Below are positions 32,244 to 45,738 of a DNA stretch of 64,000 bases, one piece after another. A program made the position numbers and the translations under genes. Each line of letters opens with the position of its first letter. Within the stretch, counting starts at the first letter, position 1. This DNA comes from Planococcus citri (taxonomy: Eukaryota > Arthropoda > Insecta > Hemiptera > Pseudococcidae). The notes under the pieces were generated by a model. That model was not told the DNA's origin, searched no databases, and saw only the letters and a list, made by a program, of their open reading frames with translations. The stretch is from positions 58,062,460 to 58,126,459 of the forward strand of contig NC_088678.1 in NCBI RefSeq assembly GCF_950023065.1, in the 5' to 3' direction.

Positions 32244-35200
32244 TGCGCAGGTGCTTGAAAAAAACAACATTTTGATGTACTTGAAGCAGTTAAAAGATGC
32301 TCCTTTCATAATACAGTTTTTCATAAACCCACCTACAGTTTTTTGATAATTTCTACTTCTGCTTAAAGTTTTTATAAGGAATTTTATATAAATTCTATAA
32401 AATATGGCTTTTCTACGTATTTATATTTTTCAGGATTTGAATTGATTGATGCCCGAACAGAACGTTCAACGGCCTTTGCTGTGCCTTTTTCATACTTTTA
32501 AAACCATTTTCATTCGCTATTCATTCCAGCTTTCTTTTCATATTTTATCTTTTTTTTTTTTTTTTTTTTTTTTTTTACATATTTTCGTCTTTGAATAAAG
32601 GTATACTATCAAGTATCAAGTACGTAAACAAAATTTTTCAAAGTTGAAATTTTCTGAACATGTTTTCATCCCCCCCCCTCGTGTTTACGACAAATTTAGA
32701 GGGATGAGAGGCGAATTAACTTTGAAATAAGTATCTGGTTCAAAAAAAAAGTCGTAACTTTTTTCATTATTCAAGCTTGCAATAGAAAAACTGTACCTCG
32801 TGATAGAAGTATACGAAAAACTTGAGTAAAATGTAGGAGGGAAGGACAAATTTTCTAAAATATCAAAGTACAGCTTTTTATATTACTGCTTTAATTAATT
32901 TACGCCTGACTTTTAATTTTATTAATACTTTTCTATTGGAAAAAAATTCGACATGTTTTTCAAAATTCCATAATATGATATTTTCTATACAAAATTTCAT
33001 TTCAATTTTTCTCTCATTTTTAAATTTTTTTTAGCATTTTTCGAACTTTTTTCTCTGATTTTTCAGTCACATGATTTGTAAGTTGGTATTATGTACAAGG
33101 TGTCCACTAGCGTGAGATGATTTAAAGTTTTCTAGAAACTTGAAAAAAAAATGTTTACCGAAATTTCCCCGATTTGCAGATTGAAAAGTCAAGTCTTCAA
33201 GACTCAAAAACTTAATTTGTCTCACATTTTATGAATAATGAAAAAATCCTGACTTTCTTACTATACCTACCTTCCGACCTGTTGAACATCTTGAATTACT
33301 AAGCAGATAGGTACCCTGCAAGAATCTCTTACTAATTGATACAATTTCATTTCGAAATGGATTAAACTCCTCGCGACCATCGATGAATGTTTTTCCAGCA
33401 GCAACAAGTGGTTAAGACATATGAGACTTGAATAGCACGAAAAAATGACCCGGGGCTGAAACGTAATTGATCATGACCACCTCGAGAAGATCGCTGGATC
33501 TCAGTCCAGTAGAGGAAAAATTCACCGATTAAAATGAAAGAAAATAAAATACCGAGCTAAGCTCCAGACAGATAAACAGCATATACTAACACATAAACCG
33601 TGTTTCAAAGGGCAAAAATTTCCAATCCTTGATGACTCAATAGGAAAAATTATTGATGAAAATTTATTATGTTTTAGTTCTTTGAACTTGATATAATCTC
33701 TTCGCATTTATCGAGTATTTTTTCATTTTAACATTCCCTCAGTAGGTATAGAAAGAAATTTTTCAAGTACGTAGAAAGCAAATCTTCAATCACCAAGACC
33801 CTGTCATAGTCTCACTTTTGGTGCTTTCTCGAATACAAAAAATACCTTGAAAAAACAACTCGAATTCGACGCTTTGAAAACCGTTTCTTAAAATGAAAAT
33901 AACAACTTAGTTCATTTCACTTTTATTTAAAAGCGAAAGAAAATTTTTCCAATATTCTTTTTTAACCAGTCCAAGTAAAAGACGTAAACACGTTTGTTTT
34001 CATTTCCCTGCTTCTTTCTTATTTTTTTCCAGCCATCACCTTGAAAAATTCCAGTTTAAGCTGTTTATCAGAAATTTATTTTTCGAAATAGGTACCGAAA
34101 GTAACGTAAAACCTCCGCAAAATTCACCTGTCTTGTATTTTGAACAACGAAAACCTTTAAAAGTTCGACACATTTAAAATCGAGAAAATCCCAATCAAAC
34201 ACATCCGGAAAAAATTACACTTTTTGACAATAAAACACTATCATCGTGACGAAGAATAAAATAGGAACGACGAATAACACTTCATTTGAAAAATTACACT
34301 TCCGTATTTTTCCAAGGCAGAGAAAAAAATTATATCTATCGAGATGAAAAAACAACAAACCTTTTTGCAGATGTAAAAAAAAAAAAGAAAAAAGGAAAAC
34401 ACAAATGCAACACTTTACTTTGAACAAACATGCTCGATAACATAAACATAATATAAATTTTTCCACGCTCATTCAATTCGTTAAAATTCTCGCATTGAAT
34501 TCTTATATTGAGTTTCACATGAAAGCGTCGACTTTATACTACATAACGTATATATTCAAGGGCAGATCGATTCGGGGGAAAAAAGCACCATCCGTTGCTA
34601 ACAATACACTAAAAACGAATATTAATATTTGATTTTCCGCACGAATACGCAGAAGAAGGAGAGAAATTTTCGTCAGAATTTGCTTTGAAATAGTCGCAGT
34701 GGTCGTACCTCCAGCTCGACGTTCCATGAGATGCATTGAAATTTACCATGTTCGCGTAATAATTATTGCAAATCACTACAGCGTACACGGTGTTTCGTTA
34801 TGTAGAGAAAGCGCAGCGAAAAAAGGAAAAAAACAAGAGACCAGCGTACCCGCTGGTCCAAGATAGTTTTTGCCTTATTGCGTTTTGTGTTTCTTTTTAT
34901 GAGAAATAAGTAGTTTATTCAACTAGGGAGTAAAATTAAATTATCGCCTCGGTGCTGTTAAGAAATGAGAAAAGAGATTTTTCAAAAATATACACCTGTC
35001 AGGCAGGGAAAAAATGCGAATTGCTACTGTTTTTTAGTGAGAACTGAGAACTTGAGAAGGGAATTTTGAATTTTTTGTTCTCAACTTCACCGTTTGGCGT
35101 TTTGTATCATCGTCGTTTGGAATATGAAAAAAATAAAAATAAAAAGGGACCTTTACAAATTGATAAAATTTACTAAAAGAAATAAGAAATAACTTTGACA

Positions 35201-35300
35201 ACAATAAATTCTGTGTTTCAACTTTCATCGTGTTAATTTCATTTAAACGTACAAAAAAATATGAAAATATTGAAAATGTAATTTGTCTCAGTTTATAAAA
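32244..35300. other. Host noncoding DNA, no gene seen
   Basis: A poly(T) run of about 26 at 32551-32576 and a C run at 32671-32677. A perfect 8-bp hairpin GACCAGCG-TACC-CGCTGGTC sits at 34839-34858. Otherwise AT-rich intron-like DNA. Confidence 0.55.
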
Positions 35301-35310
35301 TTTAGTCTCG

Positions 35311-35402
35311 CAATCGGTTATTACGAATACTGATCGTTGATTGGTTTTACAGAAACGCTTTTCTCTGATTGGTTATCTATTCAAATACTGTACGCTAATT
35401 GG
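35311..35402. promoter_or_regulatory. Cluster of inverted CCAAT boxes
   Basis: ATTGG occurs at 35340-35344, 35368-35372 and 35398-35402, and a variant ATCGG at 35313-35317, spaced 27, 28 and 30 bp. Three are embedded in TGATTGGTT-like or CTAATTGG contexts. Evenly spaced inverted CCAAT boxes are typical NF-Y sites. No gene start is evident beside them, so function is uncertain. Confidence 0.3.
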
Positions 35403-36985
35403 ATTTTGGCTTTCGGCTAGAAGTGTAAAATTCGTGAATTTCATGGAGTGTGGAGACTGATTTTGGAGAAAACAATATAGTTTTTCGCGACCAGCGCAAA
35501 AACTATAATGAAAACAAAAAAACAGGATGGCTCTAAAAGCTCAGTACGTATTATTTCAGAAAAATAGTCGCGTACATAGGTACCGAAAGTTAGGTGTGTA
35601 AATACACAAAACGATGAATTACTACTGTTGCATTTGTGTTGGCATCATTACAAATCATACACGACACATGCATATTGCGGAGTGAATAAATATTTTCACT
35701 CGAAATGAATTTTTTAAACAGAAAAACATACTTCGGAGTAAGAATTCGACTCCGGGATATTTTCGTTTCGAAATTTCGTCACATTTTGCACAAAAAAATC
35801 CCACTTTGCCGAGTACCTAATTTTACGAGAACGTGTCGAAATCATCTTCTCGAATCGGCCATTTCGTCGTACAAGAATGAGAAAGAATCGAAAACATAAT
35901 CGAACAATGCTATAAAGACGTTTCAAACAGTTAGGTATCTTTTTCCTTTCTTTCGTGTTTTTTTTTTTTGCGGTAAACGTTGGAATAAGCTATAAGGCGC
36001 CGTAAGCGTACAGTATACAAGCCTTTAATACCGAACGGTTTGGATATCCGTTTATTTTAGATAGATCATAGGATTTTTTCGCATTTATATTCAGCTTCAA
36101 AGCTTCGTCGAGAAGAGTATCAGGTCAGTGGGTCTAATTTAATGTGAGAAAAAAACCTCGCTAACATTTACGACAGAATTCATGCCTACCAAGTAACTAA
36201 CCTACCCATTTACATAAACAGAGGATGTTTTCTCTAGATACATAAGAGCACACGTCATTACGCCTACCTATGCTTACGTATATCACATTCGAACTTCGAA
36301 GGTTGTTACGTGTTACCACCCTCTTATAATTTTTTGTATGTACTTTCCGATCCGTAAGAAATTACGATACTATAAAATCGTCAAATCAACGAAGCGTATC
36401 GTATACGAGCATTTTTTCTAATTTTCATACGGTAATTCGACAAAATTCACAATCTATAGTTGGAAAGAAAATACAAGGAATTTCACTTTTTGAAAGATCA
36501 TTCGATATCAACCAAGGTACGTACTTACATGAAAATTGAATTGAATTTTTCAAAGTTGGTCGATGGGGAGGGGGGAAGTTTTCAGTTTTATGATTTCATT
36601 TCGAAATCTTCATCCCACAATATTTTGAATCAATGCAAAGATTTAGAAAATAGAAGAGCAATTATTAATTTTTAACGAGTAGGTAGGTAATTACTAATTA
36701 AGTACATTATTGTTATCTACATATACATAATTTTATCAACATTCTGTCAGTTTATCGTATCCATTAAATACGAATACAAGAAAATAGGTACCTAACGTAT
36801 TTCTAGAACTTTTATGTAATACTGAGAACTTTTAAATTCCTCTATTACTTTGATATTGACCAAAAGACAACGATTTTAAAAATTAGACGATGGAATGGAA
36901 ACGTTTTCAACATGAATGTTTTTAAGGTACCTACATTGGTTTTATGATTTTTTTGGGGGAATGTGGAATTTTCAAAAAATTGCTG
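35403..36985. other. Host noncoding DNA, no gene seen
   Basis: AT-rich with short chance frames. Nothing recognised. Confidence 0.55.
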
Positions 36986-36989
36986 GAGG

Positions 36990-38120
36990 CTTTAAACATG
37001 GTATCTAACCGAATTTTTGTTGTTGAAAAAATCACTACTTTTTCACTACTTTTTTCAGCCCAATGTTGAGAAAGCTCTTTACTACGTAATTAACAAAGTC
37101 AAATTTTTCACTGGAAAATTTTCAAAAAAATTGAAATTGGAAGACAATTTGTATACAAAGTATTTTTCAATTTTATCAAAAATAATTTTTTTTCAATGAT
37201 TTGAAGGTTGTGGAGATTTTTTCACAAGTCTGCTTACATATTGGTGAAATATTTAAGAAGCGCAAAAATATTCATTTTTTAGGTTCCTGCTTTTGTTTAA
37301 AACGGCGGCGAAATTTTTTCAATATATTTCACTCTTAAAATTATAACACGAAAAATGGAATTTTTGTCAATTCGTTGACAAATTGGGAGGGGGGGGGGAT
37401 TTTTTCACATGTTCGTCTACACATCGGTAAAATATCTCAAAAGTGCAAAAATTTGCATTTCGTAGGTTTCTGATGGTATTTTTGCAAAGTGTAAAACTTT
37501 TAATTTTTTTTTCTCGAAAATGAAAAAAAATGCTAGTCCACTTTTTTGATATGCTATTCTATACATAAAAAGGACTAAAACTGAGAATTTTTTCAGAATT
37601 TTTACTCGCCGAGATCATGATTATAATTATTTAAATTATAAGTTTTCAAATCGATTTTTTAAGGTTTTTGAAAGTGGCAACACTGATTTTGACATAATTC
37701 GTCGATTACCTTCTCAAAATACTACAATTTGAAAAAAAGTTCAAAATTCTATACCACGTACAACCGGAGCAATTTGCAACTAAAACTTTCCATTTTCGGC
37801 TATTTTGGAGAACATTGAAGCTCCACAGCTCCACCAAAAAAAATCCAAATATCCGGTTTGCGTCATTCGTCATTGTTTGATGACCTCTACACATGATCTG
37901 ATTTTGAAAAAAATCGAAGACCCCTCGTACAAAAATCCGCCGATTTGGCATGGAATGACCCACTATTTTTTCACTACTTTTTTCAGACCAATTTTCAGAA
38001 AGCTCTTCACTCGAATCCCTCTTTCCCCCACACATGAAAAAATTAACAAAGACAAATTTTTCACAGGAAAATTTTCAAAAAAATTGAAATTAAAAGGCAA
38101 TTTGTAGTATGCAAAGTACT
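36990..38120. repeat. Family C repeat copy 2, flanked by ~150-bp direct repeats
   Basis: A direct repeat (TTCACTACTTTTTTCAG, AAAGCTCTT, GGAAAATTTTCAAAAAAATTG) is present at about 37035-37165 and 37965-38120. Between them, 37400-37960 matches the interior and right end of the family C element at 28816-29431 (ending CCGCCGATTTGGCATGGAATG). A partial extra copy of its early section lies at 37205-37300. The left terminal repeat is badly diverged. Confidence 0.6.
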
Positions 38121-41100
38121 TTTTAATTTCATTAAAAACAAACTTGTTTCGTCGAAGGGTACGACTATACAGTAAATTTTTCAAATTTTCAATCGTGAAA
38201 CTGCTAGAGAAATACATGTAAATTGTTCCAAACCACAGGGTGTTTAATCGGTCAAGGAGGTCACTAACAAGTACCAATTGCGTTTTTGCAGATGCGAAAG
38301 TTGGACTGGGCAGCTTTTCAGGGACCCTGTATGAAAATTTGGAATTTACAAAATACAGTTGAAGGCTCCGGAATGGCTTCAACCTACCTCTAATCGACTC
38401 AGCACAATATTCAAACATCTGCTGGAGACTCCAGAAGCATTCAAAACAAGTCGGAACGTTGAGTTGATGCTACATAACAATAAATTTGAACTTTCTAGGT
38501 CGATTTGGTAAAATTTTGATTTTTATACGCATTTTTGAGCCAAATTCGACTCACTTTCGTTAGTTTTTTCACCCAAAATTTCACCTTCAAAAACCGTAAC
38601 TCAGATCACCTTTACAGCTATGTAGCCAGAATAAAGGGATGAAAAAGGGACGACAAGAGCTGGCTCGTACGAGAAAAATTTAGAAACCAATGACAGCCTC
38701 GAGGTGACGAATTTCAGTACCTACACGAATGAAGCCGTGAAATTAGACAAGAAACTTTTCGCAAACAATTTACGCGTAAATTTCTCTTGTTCGACGTTTT
38801 GAGCCCGGTACGTAACGTACATATCGATGTACGTATCGTATACGTATAGACATACGCAGTGTATGGGAAATGCGTTATATCTCGCAGCTATATCTTGTCG
38901 TGGGAAATTTTCTTCGGCCAAAAATAAATTACCCGTCTTTGGGGTTAGGCTATTGCGGCGGGGGCGGGCGCGGATACATTTTATAATTCGCCGCCCGACA
39001 CCGCGCGTCTCCTCTCATCTTACCATTACCAGGCCAAGCTATACACGATAACGAATAACACGCGCTAGAAAGCAATACGTTCCAGTTTGACACTTGTAAA
39101 TCGGATACTGAGCTAGCTTTTAACTTTTACTCCCACTCACAGCCATAAAAGTTACATGTTATGAGCCGTCTGATGTCTTTAAAAATGCCTTCTAGCAATT
39201 TAACGCGTATACGGTGCGCGGTTATTTCGCTGCTGATGCTATTTTCGAAAAATACATAAATACGCGTACACAGTTCAACTCCTTCGTATCGACTTGTCCA
39301 ACCACACAACAGCCTTTCGAGATGCTCTTTTTCTTTCTGCTTTTTCTCTTTTCATCTTATTTCTTTGCTTGTTTGCTCAAAAAGACAGGATGTCGTTATG
39401 AGACCTTTTAATCAGCGGTCTGGTTTTTTCCATCGCAAACACGCTAGTGCAGTGAAACACCAGTGATGGTGTTCGTTATGGACTATTTTCTCGATTCTTT
39501 ATTTCAATGAAGGTAAAAGGCTTATATAAAGGCCGCAGAATTCGGGTTACAGAGTAAAGTAGTCGGAAACGAGAGGCGTGTTCCATCTAAATATTGTTTT
39601 ACACTCGGCTTTCCCTCTGGAGCTTTCTGTTCGACGATTTTCCGCCATTGATGGGCTTTATTTGTTATTTTTGGCAAAATTATGAATAAGCACATCGCTC
39701 GTAGTATTCTCGGCAAACTACGAGTATACGAGTCCTCCGGATATAACCTTTTAAGCATGTACGCTACATAATTTGAGCGAACCATTCAACATTAAGTATA
39801 CATTCAATTTACACCCCCTCTTTCAAAAATTTCTAGTTCAATTTTATCGAAACAAAATTTTGAAAAAATAAAACCCCGAAAAATCTGAAGGAAAAAAAAT
39901 ATTCCCAGCCAATTTTTAATTAATTTTCGAATAATACAAATTTATTAGCGATTATTCGCAAAAATAGAAACTGGAATATACTTTTTTCTTGGAAAATAAT
40001 GTTGTAAGTAGATTATAGGTATATCAGTTTTCCATCCTGAATGAAAATTTTCCGGAAGAAGGAAGGTTGTCTGTTGAACACCTCAACTTTCTTGATTTCG
40101 TATAGTCTTGCAAAAAAACGAAACCAGAATTTTTTTATTGTTCACTAATTAAACTGATTAATGGTGTTTTAATTCGAGTATAAAGATATCATTTTACCAA
40201 CAAAAAATAATAATACATAATTTGACAAAAAAATCGCACACTACAAACCTAAAATTTATATACGAAAAAAATTTAAAACTACATACAATGTAGTTTGGGC
40301 AATCCAAATTAGACAACATTTTTTTTTTCAAAAATAAATTTAAAATTTTTGAATAGTAGATACAATCGATTCGACTTGAAGTTTGCAAATTCCGCTCACA
40401 ATTACTCAAAAACAAACCCTCTTGGAAAAAAATGAATCACATTCACAGGTGAGAAATTTTATGCTTCACAATTTTGTTACTCTCTTTTTTTTTTGTAGAA
40501 CTTTCCTTTTTTTCAAAAATCAATTCTCATAAATGATTAAAAAACTAGTTGGACTTTTCAATATTTGCTTAAAATGTTTTAAAAACAAAGTATTTATCAA
40601 TCTAAAACAATTGACCACACTCAATTGGAACAAAACTTCAACATCTACAGTTTGTTTCTCTTCATTTTTTTTAAAGCACCAAAGGAGAGTTTTTGCGATG
40701 AAAAATCAACATTCCCCCTTACATTTTTCATTCGTTTACATAAAAATCAATTTGGAGTTTAATTCTCATTATTCCTATGGGGGCTTTGTTTTTGAGACAT
40801 TTCAAGTAAACATCGGAGACAGGAGCGGATTCAGCCTTTTCATATCGCTGGGCAGAATAAAAATTGCTGCTCTTTCTTCTCATCTCCCCTCCTCTCCCAA
40901 AACGTTTGCTTGTATAGTTTTTCAAAATTTAAAATGCATTTCAAACATTTTCAAAAATGCGAGTATGATCGACCTTTTCAATTCTTTTTTCTACATTTCT
41001 TAAGAAATACAAAAAAAAGCTCACAAGAAATCTCAATGGGGAAGGGAAGTATAAGAGAAATTTCTCACAATTTCTATCCCATTTTTGTATTTCAATAGAA

Positions 41101-43986
41101 AGGAAACATTGAAAATTAAGATGAACAAATTTTTGAGCTTCTAAAAACAATTTTCGACAATTTTTTAAAAATAACACCTGAAAAATTTGGTGTTGTAATT
41201 TATCATTATTAATTATGATGAAAAATTTCAGGGATTTAGTTTGTATTTTTAAAATTATGAAAAATTTTGAAAATTTCAGTCCTTCAGATCTGATTTAATC
41301 GAGGTAGAAAGCTGATGTACGAATTTGCACCTTATTTTCAACCTCCTGAATCAGTCGAAGGCGAATTTGAGCCGCCCTGGAGTATTCTAGTGCATTTTTG
41401 AACTCATAGTTCCAAAAAAAATGCTTTCAATATTGCTCAAAATTGCACTAGTCCTCCATTCCATCAATATAGAAACAATTTTCCAAATTTAATATCTTTT
41501 TTCAATACTTTGGTAATTTTAGGAAAAGAAGGAGAAAAAAATGTCTTAATGCGAACGAGTTGACAGGACGATATTAGGAACTTCAACACTCAAAACAACA
41601 TAAAAAATTGAAAAAAAATCACATTAAAAAGTTAGAGTACAGATACGGAAACGATTTATACCACACAAATACCATCTAAAACACGCAACATCTTCTTCAA
41701 AACCATAAGTACCTACTATCACTCTATTTACTTTCCTTCCGGCGTGAAAAAAAATCCTGATACTGACGTCAGCTGGTCTACACCGAGTAGAAATCAAAAT
41801 GAGTGCACACAGTCGTTGAAAAAAGCTATACGTAGTGCATAGCCTATTCAGGATATAGTTCATTACCCATACGACAGCGAGAGAAAGAGAGAAAAAATCG
41901 GCGTTGAAATTTACAATTACGACGACTACGAAGGGCGCGATGTTAAAAGGAAATAAAACCGCATATTTTAAGTTGTCAGTGCCCTGTCAAGTAACGACAG
42001 AGATATACATAAGCTTTGAAAATAAGTAGTTGAAAATTTCGCTGGGTATGATTCGACATGAATACGTAAAATTTCATTACCATTTCAATTCTCGCGACGA
42101 TATGAAATTTTTTTCTTTCTCCGCGACTGCGAGAAAATTTTTCCACTGATTTATGAAAAAATATGCGCGACGAGGTTGGTTTCCGTCGTTCGTCGTCGTC
42201 GTCGTCGTCGGCGAGGGCGAAGAAAAAAATTCACCGGTATCGCCGGCATCGGCATCGGCACCTCAGCTACCTTAATTCTAGAGGTTATAAAAGGCTTACA
42301 TTTATTACAAGTGGTTGACGTTATCGACGATAAATACGGTACAATTTCTATAATCGTATTTCGATAACGTTATTTGTACGTAGTAATTTTGTTTTATTTG
42401 CAACATCGGAGCCAATAAAGTAATAATTTATAATTTCTGTTCAAATACAGATGTATAATTTCATACACGTCGAAAGCTTTTCCTTCCTCTAACACCTTGT
42501 AGTGCTGCTAACTCATACGTAGGTACAGCACATGCTGTAGTATAGGTAGATAGAGGTACCTATAGAGTACATTACATACTCTATTGGGTGCAGAGGTTTA
42601 GTTGTTGTATATTTCATGGGATTTTCTTCCTCGTACCATCGTACGAGTATTACACTCACATAGGTAGGTAAGGTACTACGTATTCGTAGTACATGTGCCT
42701 TGTTCCATTTGTAACACGCGGAAACACACGTTAAAAATTTAACCATATACACAATACACTTTTCAGCTTAATCATCCTTTTTAAAATTTAATATTACTCA
42801 AGGTCGCTGTGGAATAATTAGACCCAGGACGATAGTAAAACCGTGGGTTGAACGAGATACATATTTCATATGTAGGTTACGTAACTCTCACACAAGCTCA
42901 TCCACATTACTCTATTCAACATTAACATTACTATACCGTCATCGTACTACCAAGCCAAGCTGCCACTAACGCCGCTCTATTTCACTTTATGTAATTGAAA
43001 AAAATCCCTGCACTTGGAAACATTAACCGTGGTGTAGAATTACCACCAAACTAAGATCTCAGACGTAAATTTTTCAGTTTTTACTTTTTTTTTTCACGTA
43101 GCATGATATAAAGATGCGATTCTTGAGCAAGCATACAGCATACGAGTAAGTAGGTATACATTGTTTACTTGCTCAATCGTCTAATATTTTTTTTCAAATT
43201 AATGATTTTCTCAGCGATTTAAAAGGATAGGGGTTGCTTTTTTGGCCATCACAGAATGCTAATTAAATTAGATGGGAGCAAAAATGAAATTACTACCTAG
43301 GTATAGTTTAACTTTTCGGTGAAGTTGAAAGTTGAACTTTTCAATAAAATGGTTGAATAATTCCCAAAAATTAGGCTTTTTAACAGGTTTAACCATTAAC
43401 CATACCTAATTTGCCCAAAAAAAATTGACCTTGGCCAAAAAATTTTTTGTTGAAAATATCACCAACTACGAGTATGTACATTACATATAATCATAACTGT
43501 TCTCTGAGATCAAACTGAACCGTAACCATAACCATAACAGAAAATTTTCTAGAAAAAACTGGTTTGAAATGGACAAACATTTCAAGGTTGAAAAATTGGC
43601 CGAAATTGAAGTCGACTTTTTGGATGTAGAATCCAGGAAACCTTTTGCGCATGCGTCAAACATGATGTTTAGTGTCCTGATTGATTGATCAGACGTGGAG
43701 GAGAGCGACTGCGAGAGGTTCACGTGGTAAACTGGCGCATGCGCAGAATGTTTTCTGGATTCTGCATCCAGAAAGTCGGTTTCAAAAACGCTGATTTAAA
43801 ATATTTGTCCATTTATGTACAGTCGATGGTTAGAAATCGTAAAAATTAAAAAGTTATGTTTTTCTTTTTCTTTTCATCTGTGGTGTTTTTTTTTCAATAT
43901 TTGAAATTGAAACCAGAGCTGTGGGTCCAAAACGATTTCGGGTTTGGGTTTTGGTGTTTTTATTCATTTCGAGATTGGATTTGTTT
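38121..43986. other. Host noncoding DNA, no gene seen
   Basis: Contains a MITE-like end at 38236 (ACAGGGTGTTTAATCGG), a small G+C-rich patch at 38950-39010 and a CGTCGT microsatellite at 42188-42211. Frames up to 156 codons (40533-41003) are phenylalanine-rich and unconvincing. Confidence 0.5.
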
Positions 43987-43988
43987 TA

Positions 43989-44784
43989 CACTGAAAGAAA
44001 TAAACAGTAATAGTTGCATTAAAACGATGCACTCAGTGCATTAAAATGCGGTAATTTTGGTATAGGAATGAAACGCATTAATCAGTACACATTTAGAGAA
44101 GTAACTATTACACAGAAGTGCAGTAACCATTCCATCGTTTTTATTCAACAGTATTTAAATTTTAAAAAGTGGGGTTAGGTATTTTTTTTTTTTTTTATCA
44201 ATTTCAAGTTTCTCCACACATCTAAATGTTTTTCACTGCACCGAATTTTTCAAGACCTAATATCCCTACGAAAATTTTCCTACCTAACCGGGATTCGAAC
44301 CTGCGACCTCTCGTTCTAACTGTCTGCACTTAACGACATGGCCGCGAGTAGAATGTTTAATTCAGGCCCTAGAAAGTATTTATAAGTTTTTCACTGTTTG
44401 GGAATGTTTACCACTGACAATGTACTGAGTACATCGTTTACTGTATTCAGTAAATCACTACATGGTTCTCAGCCATGTTTAAGGAATGTAATCATTGCTT
44501 ACTATACGGTGTAACTATTACCCACCAAATGATGTTCTGAATACCATGTCTGCAGGACTGAGTCCTCCAAGAAATGTAATGAGAACACAGAAATGAATTT
44601 TAGAAGGTGATGCAATAAATCCATCCTGGCGATGTACTCATTCCATTATTTGATGCATTCTCTGATTTGAACTATGTAATCATTACATCAAAATGAGGTA
44701 ACTTGAAAATTACTGTACTGTGCAGTAACCATTGCATCAATTTCGAGACTGAATACAGCGTTTTGAAAATCATTTCTTTCAGTG
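43989..44784. mobile_element. TA-flanked element with inverted ends CACTGAAAGAAAT
   Basis: Left terminus CACTGAAAGAAAT and right terminus ATTTCTTTCAGTG are exact inverses, each flanked by TA (43987-43988, 44785-44786). The interior repeats words such as GTAACCATTGCATC and GTAATCATTACATC. No transposase. About 796 bp, including an internal tRNA-like segment. Confidence 0.7.
44280..44346 (-). repeat. tRNA-derived SINE-like segment
   Basis: On the minus strand the segment reads a box-A-like GCGGCCATGTCGTTAAGTGC and, about 30 bases later, a perfect box B GGTTCGAATCC followed by CGGTTAGG. The pairing AGGTCGCAGGTTCGAATCCCGG resembles the T-arm region of a tRNA. The acceptor stem does not close properly, so it is not a functional tRNA gene. 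Confidence 0.55.
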
Positions 44785-44786
44785 TA

Positions 44787-45539
44787 GTTTTGTTCTTCTA
44801 AATTTTTATTTCGGTTTCGGGATTGAAAAATTGTTTTGGTTCTGGGGTGAGTCGGTTCTGCTTTCTGGATTTTCATTTCAACTAATTTTAAACCCAAATT
44901 GACTAATGAGCCCTGCGAGGGGTCTAAAAAATGGGAGCTTTTGACATTGGGAATCCGATTGTGTAATTGATTTAATGTTTTAAATGCATATTTTGTTTAA
45001 TTGGTCGAGTAATTTCTATTATAAATTGAAATGAAACCTTAATCGAAAAAATGATTGAAAGATAAAATAAACAAACGTGAATAGAAAGTTGGAAAATTTT
45101 GAAACTGGTTGCATCGTACTCATAAACTATTAAAGCTCGATCTTAAATGATATTTTAGGGATAAGAGGTAATAAAGAATTATTTCTTGAAAAGATCGTTA
45201 AACGAATTTAAATTTTACTAGTGTTTCAATTTTGAATTTTGAAACTTCAAGTGTAAGTTGAATGTATTTGGTATCATTTTAGAATAATAAAAAATTGTAA
45301 AATTTCAAATTCAGAAAAAAGTTTTGGAAATTTTCAACTGTAATTTTAACCATTAACCTTGACTGGAAAAATTACCACCAAAAACTGTAACCTTAACCTC
45401 AACCATTGACCGAAAAAAAATGATCTCCAATAACCATAAACTGAACCTTAACTGTAACCTTAAAAAATGAATAGCCTTAACCATATCCTTCAACCTAAAT
45501 TTTGAGCTTCTTGTTAAATTTTTAACTATTTACCATAAC
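44787..45539. other. Host noncoding DNA, no gene seen
   Basis: AT-rich, with repeated words like ACCTTAACC and ACCATTAACC between 45340 and 45540. Confidence 0.5.
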
Positions 45540-45541
45540 TA

Positions 45542-45736
45542 GGGTGCTCATAGCGGGGGTAAAATCATTGTCCGCCATTTTGGTTACGGTGATAACAGTT
45601 TTCAACGGACTGCCACACTGAGTTTTCCCAAAGTTTACCCTCCCCTTCACTACCTTACTCGTGGTTGTTTACCTCACTTCACCCAGAAATAACCAAAATG
45701 CCGGACAATGATTTTATCCCCTCTTATTGAGCACCC
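45542..45736. mobile_element. 195-bp MITE with TA duplication
   Basis: GGGTGCTCA on the left and TGAGCACCC on the right. The inverse similarity continues for about 50 bp (GTAAAATCATTGTCCGCCAT against ATGCCGGACAATGATTTTATC). TA flanks lie at 45540-45541 and 45737-45738. Noncoding. Confidence 0.8.
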
Positions 45737-45738
45737 TA

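Noticed and set aside
39127..39785. 60- and 87-codon minus frames tested as missing G-alpha-o exons
   Set aside because: No DVGGQ, switch or NKxD motif and no matching splice sites.
40533..41003. 156-codon plus-strand frame
   Set aside because: Phenylalanine/serine/lysine-rich product of A/T runs; no motif.
44280..44346. Functional tRNA gene
   Set aside because: Box A and B are recognisable but the acceptor and anticodon stems do not form a proper cloverleaf.
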